From NCBI GenBank assembly GCA_026120185.1, contig JANUWF010001481.1, positions 2,175,001 through 2,239,000 of the forward strand: a DNA stretch of 64,000 nucleotides, in the 5' to 3' direction. The notes beneath the pieces are model-generated. The model was not told the origin of the DNA, did not search any database, and saw nothing but the letters and a program-made list of their open reading frames with translations. Numbering within the stretch: the first letter of the stretch is position 1; each line of letters begins with the position of its first letter. This DNA comes from Voacanga thouarsii (Eukaryota > Streptophyta > Magnoliopsida > Gentianales > Apocynaceae). Both the position numbers and the translations under genes were made by a program. Shown here piece by piece: positions 11,020 to 23,228 of this stretch.

Positions 11020-12869
11020 CATTGGAATATATGCCATCTAGACTAATTTTATCTGAATTAATTATTGAATTTATTAATAAAAGAATTTATTCTCAAAATT
11101 TGTTTGTGAATTTACATTTTATTTGTGCACGATTTTCGTTTGGAAATGACCCATTGTGTTTAAGTAAGTGATCCATATGAATGGTGGTCTTTCACAGTAA
11201 GGTATGGATCACGGGTTACTTAACACAAAAATATTTGTTTTTAACCGATTGATAAGAATGGGAATCTCATCATATATAGGTTATTGTGTTATGAATTCCA
11301 AATGGAGAATGGCTTACCTTTAGCCAGTGAGGAATCTACTCACTTCATAGTATGAGCGTATTTCGAATATGTAAAACAGGACCTGTAATAGTAGTTTTTA
11401 AAAGTACTATTTAGAAGAAACTCAGACTATTACTCCTATAGCGTGGACTAATACTCTACCGCTTGAGTATGAGTTGGCAGTCTGACGAAGCTAGAAGCAT
11501 ATACTTTAATATACTGTAGTTGGGGTTCTTTCGTAAAGTCGATATACTTGTATGTTGGGTATATGTGGTTAGTTAGTTAAGACATACTTGTACAAGATAA
11601 CTTCTACACTACATCGCCTCTTGTGACTATTCAAATGATATAATTATCCAGAGTCCTGGGGAACATGACTTGGATGTTTACTTTTGGATAGCTCCTTTAG
11701 AAAGTGAAAACATTCCAGGAGTTGTGGATCATTGGACTAGAGGTCTAAGGATGGTAGATGTCTATTAGAGTGGTGTTAGTACACTCCTCCTCTCTAAATG
11801 CACTGTAATGCGTAGAGTGGTATTTTTGTCATTACACCAGTAGGTCGAAAACTTTGCTAATGCAGCATTATCCTTGGGGTTAATATTTTTTTTATGGTGA
11901 TATTAAGAAATATTTAAAATTCAAAATATGGCTATTTATATAGTAAGGGCATTTTGATCATTTTAGTAGTCAAGGCGATGTGTCTTTTAGTCCCCGGAAT
12001 AGCCCTTAAGTCCTGACAAATTTAGGTTAAGGAATTGGTCTTGAAAATTATAGGGTTTATTTTATTTTATTTTAGTAGTCTAATTTGTTATTGGACTAGA
12101 ATAAACTAAAAGGCCCAAGAGAGGGTATATTTTATTTAGTTTAATTGGTTAATTAATTATTCAGGGCCCAAGATCCAGATTGAATATTAGAAAATTAATC
12201 TTGATATAAACTAGATAAAAGGCTTGATATTTTATATTGGTCTATTTGGGCTTGTTAATTATTTATTGGGCTATTTAATGAAGCCTAAAAAATAAATAAT
12301 TGAGATATATTATTTATGGGTGTTCAAATCCAAGAGTAAATAATTTTATCTAGTCCAATGAATAAGACCAAGGGTAAAATAAAAAATAATAATTAATTAT
12401 TAAATTAATAAATAAAATAAAAAAATAAAAAAAAATAAAAACAACACCGGATGGATGCCGTCTTGTTTTGCGTGAAGGACAACAGAAAGCATGGCTGCTT
12501 TATGTTTTCATGCTGTTGGTTTCTCTCTCGGGGGATTTGATGAAATGAAATGGAATCAAGACCAAAGGCATGCTTGATATAGCTTCACAGAAGCTAAGTC
12601 TATGAAGAAGAAATTATAGAAGCCAAAAAGCATTGCAAACCCAACTTCTTTAAGCTTTCACCGGCAGTGGAAAGGGCACTATTTTGGAAGATCAAAAGTT
12701 TCATGTGAATGAGACGAAGTCAATGTTTACAAGGCATGATCCAATAGCTTCAAACATCCTTGTACAGATATCTTCTTAACTGCTGAAAAGGACATTCAAT
12801 CAAAGAGGTAAATTTTTCGTTTTGTAAGCATGCTTTCGGTTTGATGATTTTTACCATTTTAGACCTTCA
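11020..12869 (+). repeat. 5' LTR of Copia-2, about 1.85 kb
   Basis: Aligns with the Copia-1 3' LTR from its start (..GGAATATATGCC..) through the shared cores near 11130-12040. It ends CTTCA two bases before the primer site. The first two bases read CA rather than TG, probably mutated; the 3' LTR has TG. A homopurine AT stretch lies at 12400-12440. Confidence 0.85.
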
Positions 12870-12871
12870 AT

Positions 12872-12883
12872 TGGTATCAAGAC
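12872..12883 (+). other. Primer-binding site of Copia-2
   Basis: TGGTATCAAGAC matches the first eight bases of the initiator tRNA-Met site exactly, two bases after the LTR end. Confidence 0.75.
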
Positions 12884-14624
12884 ATGGTTTGGCAAATATA
12901 GGAAGCATACTAGGCTTAACTAAAACAAGAAAATATTTATTTTGGATGAAATTTGTGATCCTTCGTGTTTTCTAGTATGGGTAGTTTCACTGTAAGATTC
13001 GCGAGTGGAAGTATAAAAACATTGTATTTTGATTGCTTGCATAGATATCATGTAAGCCCAGTGTTTTTAAGGGTATAAGCGGTTGTTTGGATGAGTTTTG
13101 ATCGAAAATAGTGGAAAAAACAAAGCCCAGTATCGTCTGAAACGCAGAGGAATCACTAGAGAAGATGAACACTGTAGCAACACCGTCGTGCCAAGCTGAG
13201 CCAAGCCGCGCCACAGCCACTTCTCTTGGCCAGGTTGGCTTCCTCGTAGAAGCCTCGGCTTCCTCATGCTCCGCGAAGGAGCCTTCCTAGCTAAAGCTTA
13301 GCTTCCGCAAGGAAGTGCAATTGCAAATTTGCAATGCGCAGTCAACAATTTTGACAGCACAGCGAGGTGGAGGCAGGCCGAATCGCGGGCACATGCCCAT
13401 ATCGCGGCCCATGGGTTTTCCTGTGGGCCATGATCCAGTGTGGCAGGTGCATTGGACTTGAAATAAAATTTTTTTATTTATTTTTGATCCCATACCAGGT
13501 GAATTTTTTTTATTGCAATAGTTAATATTTTTTGAATATTTTGCATGAAAAATAATAGTAAAGAAAATTTAGGATTAAACAAGACCATTAATAAATTACT
13601 GTGTTTAATTTTATTTTTTAGACACTTAGGTTAAAAGAATATATTAGCATGAAAACATTTATAGTTTTCTAGCATACTTATTTCTTTTTATACCCTATGT
13701 GTGCGCTTTCTCAAAGACCAAAGCCTTTGGGAATTTTTGACAAAGAAAAATATTTTTCTTAAATCAAATGGTTTATTTTAATTCGAGCAAAATTAATTCT
13801 TAGTTATTTTCTCAAAAGATTTTATCCTTGACATATAAAATATTTTGGATTTAGGTATTTTTGTGAATTAAAATAGAAAACTATTTAGATTGAATTTTAA
13901 CAAGAAAAATTGTTTTTGTCAAATTAAACTTGAGATCAAAATCTCTCGAAAGTTTTATTGGAAAATTTTGAAATTATTAAGTTTATTAACTTAAATAAAA
14001 TTCATCCATGGAAAAATTTCTCAAAGGATATAAACCTTGACATAGAAATTTTTATAGGTTTAGATATTTTATTTTTGAGTTAAAAGAAAATTTAATTGCA
14101 ATTTTCAAAAGATATTTTCCAAGAAAACTCTTATTTTAAAATACTAAGTGGGAAAGGGGTTTCGTCGGCCCCAGGGCTTCTATCACGATCCTCATTAGAG
14201 ATTGTGGGTCCTCTCGTGTCACCCTGGGAGTGAACTCTATCGGATGGGGATACTATAAGGATCTAGAACTAATGGATAGATGCAATTAATAACCCGATAC
14301 ATATGCTATAATTGGCTAGCACACATTAGAGGTTATAGTGTGAGGAATGTCTATAGGAAATGAGAAGAAACGGTTATCCCAAGATGGAGTTATCTTCTAG
14401 ATCGTTATCTAGAAGGGAAATTAATTTGTGGTGGTTAATACATTTAGCTTAGGAAACTGTTAATCTTCCCAAGAACCTATGTCAGTTTTTCTAAGAGCCA
14501 AATTAATCATATTAAAGATAATAGTAATATGGTTAACTATTTTCAAATTTAATATAAGGATAAAGTCACAAATTAATTTATTTTTCACAAATTGAGTTTT
14601 CTTTTATTTTTTGATTTTTCAGAA
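12884..14624 (+). other. Untranslated leader of Copia-2
   Basis: Homologous to the Copia-1 leader along its length, again with a GC-richer patch (about 13180-13450) and a terminal pyrimidine-rich tract ending in CAG at 14620-14622. No coding sequence recognised; the longer open frames on the minus strand here have no homology-like motifs. Confidence 0.6.
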
Positions 14625-15420
14625 ATTGTTAGTGGAGATTCTTTTAGTCTTTTGGCCGTTACTCTCCATGAGAGTAAACTAACGGGTCCAAATTATATAG
14701 ACTAGAAAAGGAACTTGGATATAATACTCACTGCTGAGGAGTATAAGTATATCCTCTTCGACACCTGCCCTGTTATTGGTAAGAGTTCCACCGCTGAGAA
14801 GCAAGAAGTTGAGAAAGCTTGGAAGAAGGCCAACAAGATGGCTCAATGATCCAAGTTGGCCTCCATGTCTAATGTGCTCCAATCTAAACACGAGCACATG
14901 GCTAGTGCGTACGACATTAGCCAATCACTAGCCATGATATTCATAGATAAGAGCTGGCTAGCAAGGCAGGAGGCTCTTAGGATGATCATCAATACTAAGA
15001 TGGCTGAGGGAGCATCAGTCAGAGAGCATATGCTCAAGATGATTGCTGCTTTCGAGGAAGCAAAAGTCTTAGGGGTTGTAATTGACCCCGAAAGCCAAGT
15101 GGACATGGTTCTCGAATCTTTTTCGGCTCTTTTACTCAATTTAAGTTAAATTATAATATGAACAAGTTAAATATGAGTTTAACCGAGTTAATGAAAAAGC
15201 TCCAAGTGGCAGAGAAGGTCATGAAACTACAGTCCAAGGCTATAATGGTTAGGACTTTTTCTTCCAAAACTGGTCCCAAGCCCAGGAAGTTCAAGAAGAA
15301 GAAGGGAAACACACCGGTCCAACCTAAGAACTATTCCAAAAAGCCCAAATGTAAATGCTTCAAGTGCTGGTAGAAATGACACTGGAAAAAGAAGTGTCCA
15401 GGATTTTTGGCCAAGAAAAA
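14625..15420 (+). pseudogene. gag: gag of Copia-2, with broken zinc knuckle
   Basis: Follows Copia-1 Gag residue by residue: LTGPNY near the start, then the SNVLQSKHEHMASAYDI and TKMAEGASV blocks. The body shifts frame near 15125-15140, changing VLESF into an unrelated tail while the homologous frame continues at 15130. Stops occur near 14701 and 14849. The zinc knuckle (about 15355-15395) reads CFKCW, stop, K, stop, HWKKKC, so the Cys and His ligands persist but two stops interrupt it. The codon at the expected start is ATT. Confidence 0.85.
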
Positions 15421-16039
15421 TGCTATAGGTATTGTTCTCTGTCTAGGGTCAATTTCAATAGTTGGATCAATTTCCACTTTGATTATTGATTCTGGTGCCA
15501 CTGATCATATCTGTAACTCTTTGCAGGGGTTTAGGAAAATAAGAAGGCTCCAGAAGGGCGAGCATGGACTATGAGTAGGAAATAGAGCACAAGTATGAGC
15601 TCTTGCAATGGGAGAGCTAGATCTAATTTTTTATTGTAATAAAGTAATTATATTAAAGGATATTTTATGTGTACCCAATTTTAGACAGAATTTAATTTTA
15701 GTTGCAAAACTAATTAATCATGGATATTCTGTTTCTTTCCATTCTGGTATAACTATAAATAGAAATGGAGAAGTTTTATGTACAAGGCACATGTATGGAA
15801 ACTTTGTCTTTTTAAATCTTACAAACAATCAAATAAATAATGCCTAATCTGAACTTTTAAGTAAGAAGAGAAAGACCAATGTCAATAACTTATATCTTTA
15901 GCACCTAAGGTTGGGTTATATTAATGCATCTAGGATTCAGAGGTTAATCCATGATGGGCCCTTGGGCTCATTAAGATTGGGGCTTGAATCCAGCCTTATG
16001 GGAAAAATGACCAAAAGATCGTTCACCCAAAAGTTTGAT
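15421..16039 (+). pseudogene. Protease and GAG-pre-integrase of Copia-2
   Basis: IIDSGATDHIC (about 15481-15513) keeps the protease active site. Stops follow soon after (for example at about 15573). The downstream block VAKLINHGYSVSFHSG and the YINASRIQRLIHDGPLGSLRLG zinc-region remnant match Copia-1, in a different frame. The first Cys of the CxxC pair is lost through a small deletion around 15980-15995. The domain stops at 16044, where an inverted LTR is inserted. Confidence 0.8.
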
Positions 16040-16044
16040 GAGCC

Positions 16045-17879
16045 TGAAGGTTTAAAAGGGGGGAAGCAAAGCACGCAGCGGATGCAAAAACTGAAAAAAT
16101 TGAAGAACAAGAAACTCCCAAGCCACAGCCGGCGCCGGTTCCGGCAGCCTCAGCTAGCGCCAGTCACGGCCTGGCTGGACTCTGAGGGAATTTTTTTTTT
16201 TACCTCTTTTCCTCATTCTCAAAATTAGTTGGACCGGAATGTGTGGGATTGGGGTAGGTGCGTTGGTGGAAACTTCTAATGTGATTCCTGCAAGCCTCCT
16301 ACTCTGTCTGTGCATATATGTGAATGCCAACCTCTCGATCTTCTAGTGTATGGCCTGCCTAATCCCGTTTGGTGAACAACTCACAGGGCTAAGGAATTTT
16401 TCTTGGAGAGAGAAAGGAGGCATGTTTTCCTCACGCTAGAAGAAGAAGAGAAGCAACACTTTTTTTCTTTTTTTTCAACCCTGAGAAGAGGAAAACAACG
16501 TATTGCTTTATTCTCCTATTTAACCTAAATAAAACCTTAGGTTAAATTGGACTGGCCTATTGGACTCTTAATTTAGCCTTTTGGACTAAATTAATTATTC
16601 TAATTAGAACCAAATAAATGGCCCAAAAATAATTAATTTTTCAGCCCAAATAAACTAGTCCAATTAACAAGCCTATATTAGTTTAGTCCCAAGTCAATCT
16701 CTAATTATTCAAATTAGGCCAAAATCTTGAACAATTAATTAACCGACCAAACCAATTTAATTAATTCTCTCTCTCCATGGACTTTTATTTTATTCTAGCC
16801 CAATAATTAAATCAGACTACTGAAATAAAATAAATTCTATTTAATTTAATTTAAGATAAATTCCTTAGCCTGTATTTAATTAGGACTCACGGTCTATACT
16901 GGGGATCAAAAGACACACAACCTTGGCTACTAAAATGACCAAAATACCCTTGCCATATAAATAGCTGTATTTTGTATTTTAAATATTTCTTAATATCACC
17001 ATAAGGAAATATTGACCTCAAGGACAATGCTGCGTTAGCAAAGTCTCCTACCTACAAGCATAATGACTAAAATACCCCTCTATACATCACCGTACATTAG
17101 AGAGGAAGAAATGTACTAACATCTCTCTAAAGAACATCTACCATCCTTAAGCTTCTAGTCTAATGATCCACGGCTTCCTAGATTACTTTTACTTTCCAAG
17201 GGAGCTACCCTAAAGCAAACATCTAAGTCATATTTCCCAGGGCCCTAGATATTTAGATCATTTAGACAACCACAAGGGGTGATATAGTATAAAAATTATC
17301 TTGTACAAGTCTGTCTTAACTAACTTGCTAGTCACACTTACTTAACATGCAAGTATACCGGTCTTACGATAGAACTTCAACTATAGCATATCAAAGTATA
17401 TGCTTCCAGCTTCGTCAGACCACCAACTCATACTCAAGTTGTAGAGTACCAGTCCACGTTGTAGCAGTAGTAATCTAGGTTTCTACCATATAGTACATTT
17501 AAAAACCACTACTACATGTCCTGTTCTACGCATTCCAAAAACGCTTAAGTTATGAAGTGAGTGGACTACTCACTGGCTAAAAGTAAGCCATTCCCTATTT
17601 GCAATTCACAACATAATAACCTAGACATGATGAGATTCTCATTCTCATCAATCGATTAAGAACAAACGTTTTTGTGTTAAGTAACCCGTGATCTATACCT
17701 TACTGTGAAAGACCACCATTCACATGGATCACTTACTTAAACACAATGGGTGTTTTCCAAATGTAATTGTGCACAAATAAAAATATAAATTCATAAATAA
17801 TTTCTAAAAATAAATTCTTTTATTGAAACATTCGATATTTACATCAGAAACCTACTCTAAGAGGGCATATTTCCCAATA
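16045..17879 (-). repeat. Solo LTR in reverse orientation inside Copia-2 integrase
   Basis: The reverse complement starts like the Copia-1 LTR (..GGGAAATATGCCCTCTTAGAGTAGG..) and matches it through the core, for example 16960-17600 against the reverse complement of about 6880-7520. It is flanked by GAGCC (16040-16044) and AAGCC (17880-17884), one mismatch, at a point where the Copia-1 sequence is continuous. With no internal domain it is best read as a solo LTR left by recombination between the two LTRs of an inserted element. Its U5 end differs from Copia-1, so it is a sister family. Confidence 0.85.
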
Positions 17880-18520
17880 AAGCCAAGAAGATATTGGGCC
17901 ATGTTCATACTACTGTGTGTGTTCCTTTACCTACACAAGCTAGAGGGGGTTTTGAGTACTTCATCACTTTCACGGATGATTGCACAAGGTTTGATTATGT
18001 CTACTTGATGAGGTGCAAGTCTGACTTTTTTAACAAGTTCAAAGAGTTTAAGGCTGAAGAGGAGTGTCAGATAGGTAAACCAATCAAAACCTTACGGTCA
18101 GATTGTAGTGGAGAATACCTTCTCGGTGAGTTCAATGATTACATGGTATATCATGGGATAGTATCCCAGCTCTTTGCGCCGGGTACCCTAGCAGAATGGA
18201 GTAGCTGAGAGTAGGAATAGGACATTAATGAAAATGGTCCAAAGCATGCTATCTTATGCTACTCTCCCAGTCTCTTTTTGGGGATATGCCTTAGAAATAG
18301 CGGCATACAATCTGAACTTGGTGCCTTCCAAGTTAGTACCTAAGACACCCTATGAGATGTGGACTGTGCGTAAGCCAATTCTAAATCATCTTAGAATATG
18401 GGGCTGTCCAGCTTATGCAATGATCGAGGAAGATAAGCTAGAACTAAGATTATAATTATGCTACTTTGTTGGGTATCCAAAAGGGATAAAATGGGGTTAC
18501 TTTTATCATCCCTAGATGTA
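17880..18520 (+). pseudogene. Integrase core of Copia-2
   Basis: Resumes exactly where the solo LTR ends. HTTVCVPL shows the first catalytic Asp replaced by Thr. The second Asp is kept in SDCSGEY, and the Glu is kept in VAES after a one-base loss near 18185 that shifts the frame. The FWGYALEIAAYNLNLVPS block (about 18279-18330) and the YFVGYPKG block follow. A TAA stop occurs near 18453. Confidence 0.85.
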
Positions 18521-19500
18521 GAAAGTACTGGTAAGTACTAATGTTAGATACTTGGAGGATGATCAAAATACTTCCACTAAAGGTTCAACAAGGTTGGAAC
18601 TCGAGGAGAAGTTATCTTTGGAATCAACTTCTTTAGACCTGATTATGGAACAAAAAGAGGCATAGCTTCAAGAACCTGTACAAACGGAGCTTCGTCATAG
18701 TGGGAGGGTATCTAGTGTTTCGGAAAGATGGACAGGAGAGGCTTTCAAGTTAGTTTCTAACCATCAGGAATAAGATCCCATTAGATATGAGGAGGCTATT
18801 ACTGATGCCGATGCAGATCTATGGCATAAAGCAATGAAAACCGAGATTGAGTCTATGTACTTCAATCAGGTTTGGGATCTTGTACCTTCACTTGAAGGGA
18901 TAAAACCTATTGAGTGTAAGTGACTATACAAGAGGAAGAGGAGAGCGGATGGGAAGGGGGAAACCTTCAAAGCTAGACTTGCGGCGAAAGGGTATACTCA
19001 GAAAGAGGGAATCAATTATGCCCGGTAGCCATGCTTAAGTCCATCCATATCCTCCATGCCATTGCATGTCATTTCAACTATGAGATATGGTAAATGGATG
19101 TTAAGACGGCATTTCTGAATGGCTATTTTAACGAAGACATCTATATGTTTCAACCGAAAGGTTTTATTGCTAAACGCCAGGAACATATGGTTTGCAAGCT
19201 TAAGAAGCCCATTTATGGACTTAAGCAGGCAACTAAACCATGGAACATTCATTTTGATGAGACTGTAAAGTCTTACGGTTTCATTCAAAACGAGGACGAA
19301 CCATGCGTGTACAGGAAATTAGAAGGCATAAATGTGATTTTTCTTGTCCTATATGTGGATGACATTCTACTCATTAGGAATGATGTAGGGACATTGTCAT
19401 CTACTAAGGATTAGCTGTCTAGTCAATTTAGTATGAAGGACTTGGGAGAAACCAGTTACATTCTTGGGATTAAACTTCTTAGAAATAGGAAGTAGTGAAT
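18521..19500 (+). pseudogene. Reverse transcriptase of Copia-2
   Basis: Linker SGRVSSVSERW, then the ADADLWHKAM and ARLAAKGYTQKEG blocks. About 13 bp missing at 19020 remove the EETFSP motif seen in Copia-1 and shift the frame. Then MDVKTAFLNGY (19094-19126), PIYGLKQA and an intact YVDD (about 19354-19365). Several stops precede and follow. The block confirms close kinship with Copia-1. Confidence 0.87.
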
Positions 19501-20325
19501 GTTAGAATTATCCTAAATGATATACATTGACAAGATGCGGGCTAAGTTTAGCATGGACTTATACAAGGGAGCTTTAATCCTTTGCAGACATAGGTTATCT
19601 TTTTGTTCTAAGGACTGTCCTAAGTCTCGAGAAGAAAAAGATAAAATGAGTAGAATTCTCTACGCTTTAGCTGTGAGAAGTCTCATTTATGCCATGCTAT
19701 GCATTAGGCTAGATTTCTGCTTTGCTGTAGGATTAGTTAGCAAATATCAGTCAAACCCTGGGGAGATTCATTGGCAAGCTATAAAGCATATTCTCAAGTA
19801 CCTTAATGGTACAAAAGATTATATGCTGGTTTATAGGGCTGACGACTTGGTTCCTACTGGATAGACTCATATTTCTAAGCAGATAAGGATGAGAGAAAAT
19901 CCATTAGTGGATATACTTTCACTTTGTCTAGAGAAGCTATTTCATGGAAGAGTATCAAGCAATCTTGTATTGCTGACTCAACCATAGAAGCTGAAAATGT
20001 GACAGTTTCAGAAGCAGTCTGGCTCTGGAAGTTCCTTTCAGAACATGGAGTTGTGCCACACATGAATAGACCGATTGTGGTGTATTGCGACAACTCTGGA
20101 GCAGTCTCGCAATCTAAAGAACCTAGGAACCACAAGAAGGGGAAGCATATCTAGAAGAAGTACCACCTAATTCGGAATTTCATTCAGAGATGAAAAATCG
20201 TGGTGGAATAGATAGCCTCGAAGAACAACCTAGCCGATCCCTTCACCAAGCCTTTGACTGAAATAATCTTCAAGAGATATTTAAATGCCATAGGGGTGGG
20301 CACATACGGGCTTTCTTAGTCTTAG
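19501..20325 (+). pseudogene. RNase H of Copia-2
   Basis: Motifs SCIADSTIEAEN, YCDNSGAVSQSKEP and ADPFTKPL match Copia-1 RNase H. Four residues present in Copia-1 around EASKEAVW are missing in frame near 20010. Stops occur at about 19862 (at the YTDS motif), 20152 and later. It ends just before the polypurine tract. Confidence 0.87.
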
Positions 20326-20330
20326 AGTAC

Positions 20331-20340
20331 AAGTGGGAGA
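20331..20340 (+). other. Polypurine tract of Copia-2
   Basis: AAGTGGGAGA, identical to Copia-1, one base before the 3' LTR. Confidence 0.8.
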
Positions 20341-20341
20341 T

Positions 20342-21313
20342 TGTTGAAATATATGCTCTCTAGACTAATTTTATCCGATGCAATTATCGAATTTATTAAT
20401 AAAAGAATTTATTCTCAAAATTTATTTGTGAATTTACATTTTATTTGTACACGATTTTCGTTTAGAAAGTATTCATTATGTTCAAGTAAGGATCCATGTG
20501 AATGGTGGTCTTTCATAGTAAGGTATGGATCACGGGTTACTTAACACATAAATGTTTGTTCTTAACCGATTGAAGAGAATGAGAATCTCATCATGTATAG
20601 GTTATTGTGTTATGAATTTCAAATGGAGAATGGCTTACCTTTAGCCAGTGAGTAGTCCACTCACTTTATAGCATGAGCGTATTTCGAATACATAGAATAA
20701 GACTATAATAGTGGTTTTTAAAAGTACTATTTAGAAGAAACCCAGACTATTATTACTACAGTGTGGACTAATACTCTACCACTTGAGTATGAGTTGGTGG
20801 TCTAACAAAGCTAGAAGTATATACTTTGATATACTGTAGTTGAGGTTCTTTCATAGAGCCGATATACTTGTATGTTGGGTGTATGTGACTAGTTAGTTAA
20901 GACAAACTTATACAAGATAGCTGCTATGCTATATCGGCCCTTGTAACTATTCAAATTATCTAATTATCTCTTGGGATATTTGATGAAATGAAATGGAATC
21001 AAGACCAAAAGCATGCTTAATATAGCTTCACAGAAGCTAAGTCTGTGAAGAAGAAATCACAGAAGCCAAAAAGCATTGCAAACCTAACTTCTTTAAGCTT
21101 TCACCGGCAGTGGAAAGGGCACCATTTTGGAAGATCAAAAGTTTTGTGTGAATGAGACGAAATTGACATTTATAAGGACGTGATCCAATAGCTTTAAGCA
21201 TCCTTGTACAGACATCTTCTTCACTACCGAAAAGGTCATTCAATCAAAGAGGTAAATTTTTCGTTTTGTAAGCATGCTTTCAGTTTGATGATTTTTGCCA
21301 TTTTAGACTTGCA
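20342..21313 (+). repeat. 3' LTR of Copia-2 with internal deletion
   Basis: Begins TGTTGAAATATATGC and ends TTGCA. 20342-20970 match 11020-11648 and 20971-21313 match about 12527-12869, so roughly 0.88 kb of the middle is absent relative to the 5' LTR. Confidence 0.85.
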
Positions 21314-22090
21314 GCCTAAAGTGACCTGGCACTAGGTATACTAGTGGACCCGACACCAGGTGTGATATGCAAATGAAATAATGCCATTGCAGTATGGACC
21401 TGGCGCCAAGTGAACTAGTGTACCCAACCCACACCTTACTTTTTTTGTCTTTTCAGCCTCCTCTTGCATTCCTTTGGCCGTCCATACCAATTGTTGTACA
21501 AGCTTTGATCTTCTTGGCCCTTCTTTAATCCTCTATTGCTTGATAACCTTCTTCATCCTTAGCTTGGAATCTTGAAATGCACCTTAAAGTCTCTTGAAAA
21601 AGAGCTTCACCCATGGAGATATGTGTTGTATCTTTGTTCTCCTTCCTCCTTCTTTAGAATGATGTTTTTGCTTGGGACGATTCCTATCAAGAACAATATA
21701 GCGGCTATGGTTTCAATTAGAGAAGAGAATGGAAGAAGACGACACTCACAGAATCGGTTTTTGTGATTTGTATATAAAGGAAAAAGTTTTTCCTATTTTC
21801 TAGAGCCTTTAGGATTTTGACTAATTGCAACTAAGTCCATCAAGGTTTAATTATTTATAATTAAATCCTTAAATTTTGTATAATCATAATTAGGCCTATA
21901 AATTATAACAAACTTATAATTTACCCATAAGATTATTTTCTTCTCTTAACTAACCCTATAATATTATGAAATAATATATTAAGTACTCAAACCTTTAATG
22001 AAATAGGGCATGCGTATCCCGCCTTTCTTTATAATTCTCTTGTAATTTCTCTTCTCATCTAAACTCCATTCGAATGTAACTCGAGGTTTT
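21314..22090 (-). repeat. LTR-like sequence, probably the rest of the element X LTR
   Basis: Contains a minus-strand TATA-like box (21765-21772, plus TGTATATAAAGG), a flank GCGGCTATGGTTTCAATTAGAGAAGAGAA similar to GGCGGCTAGGG..AGAGAAGAGAA near 61310-61340, and an AT-rich tail resembling 61540-61660. No protein-coding motif is present. Its position directly behind Copia-2 supports continuity with 10040-11019, but I cannot prove it. Confidence 0.45.
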
Positions 22091-22764
22091 TTTATTTAGA
22101 AAATTTATGTAAAAAGATTACATAGGTTAGATAGAGTTAAAAAAAATTATTTACTAGACAATAGAGATGGCAACCAAAATGAGACGAAAAGGTACGATCT
22201 TCTACTTATATCATGCATGAACACATAAGGTTGACCATATTAATTTCCTTCGTGGTTCGAGAAAATTAATTTAGGAAAATTCCATAACCATACCACGTAA
22301 TTATATTTTATGCCATGTATATATCATGATATTATGCATGCTATGTATGAGACCACCAATATAAATAAATCCCTCAAATAATATAGTAAGGACAAGATTT
22401 TTTTTTTCAAGATCAGGTACTTTGGCATACTCAAGCTTACTCGACATTGAGCATGTTGAAGCTATGGAATGTGATTCCGGATTAATTGGTTGGGTTTAAC
22501 TAATATCTTTATCTTGGTTAGGTATACCCAAGCATAAAAAATATTAGAGGCTAAGTCGGGGTAGCACTAAATGCTGTAAGATTAACAGATGTTAATCACC
22601 CAATGATCCGATAGTTATATTGATGTAATTGGTATTGGATACTTACCATTGGCCTTAAGAGTGATTTGTTGGGCATGCCCAAGATTATTCTTAAGGAATT
22701 TGGATACCGGTCCACTAGGAAAGCTTTCAATGGGCTTTCCTGAGTCAATCTGAGGGCTATTGAT
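22091..22764. other. AT-rich DNA with no recognised feature
   Basis: No recognisable coding frame, LTR end or repeat partner. It may be interior CACTA sequence or older LTR DNA. Confidence 0.3.
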
Positions 22765-23228
22765 TTGAATAAAATAGTGAAATTTTTTAGTGACGAAATT
22801 TTTTGTATGAGCAAGGAATTGTTTTGTCACAAATGGTAATATTATTTTCTGCCATGAATTTAATTTTTTAAATTTAAAAATATTTTATGCAATGAAATTT
22901 TTGCCATGAAACTTTTTTGTCGTGAAAAATCATCATTAGCGACAAAATGAAGATTTTTGGCAACAAAAGTGATTAGCTTTTAGCGACAAAATAGTTCCTT
23001 ACTAAAAGGTATGGCTTTAGTGAGGAAACAAATTTCCTCGCCAAAGGGCCCTTTGTGGCGACAAAACTCTTAGTTTTGTTGCCAAGACCCTTGGCGACGG
23101 GGCTTCAGTGACAAAAGGGTGAGGAAATATTTTTCCTTCCTAAAGGTCTCCAACGACCCTTTAGTGATGAAATTGGTACTTTTAGTGACAAAACATTTTT
23201 GTCACTAAAAACTAATTTTCCTGTAGTG
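22765..23228 (-). mobile_element. Terminus of a CACTA (En/Spm) DNA transposon
   Basis: The minus strand starts CACTACAGGAAAATTAG, which matches the CACTACARGAAAA terminal signature of plant CACTA elements. Behind it lie many subterminal motifs of the form TTAGTGACRAAA or GCGACAAAA in both orientations, including the inverted pair TTTTAGTGACAAAA-CATT-TTTGTCACTAAAA at 23180-23210. Such arrays bind the CACTA transposase. Only one end is seen; I could not find the partner terminus, so the copy is truncated or its other end is degraded. It sits at the break in Copia-3 gag. Confidence 0.72.

Larger units (their letters stand above)
11020..21313 (+). mobile_element. Copia-2: same family as Copia-1, nested in element X
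   Basis: Two LTRs flank a primer site, a leader homologous to that of Copia-1, and a gag-pol with the same domain order. GCCCA (11015-11019) and GCCTA (21314-21318) flank it, a probable target duplication differing by one transition. It is older and more decayed than Copia-1: many stops, several frameshifts, a 3' LTR lacking about 0.88 kb, and an inverted solo LTR in its integrase. Confidence 0.88.
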
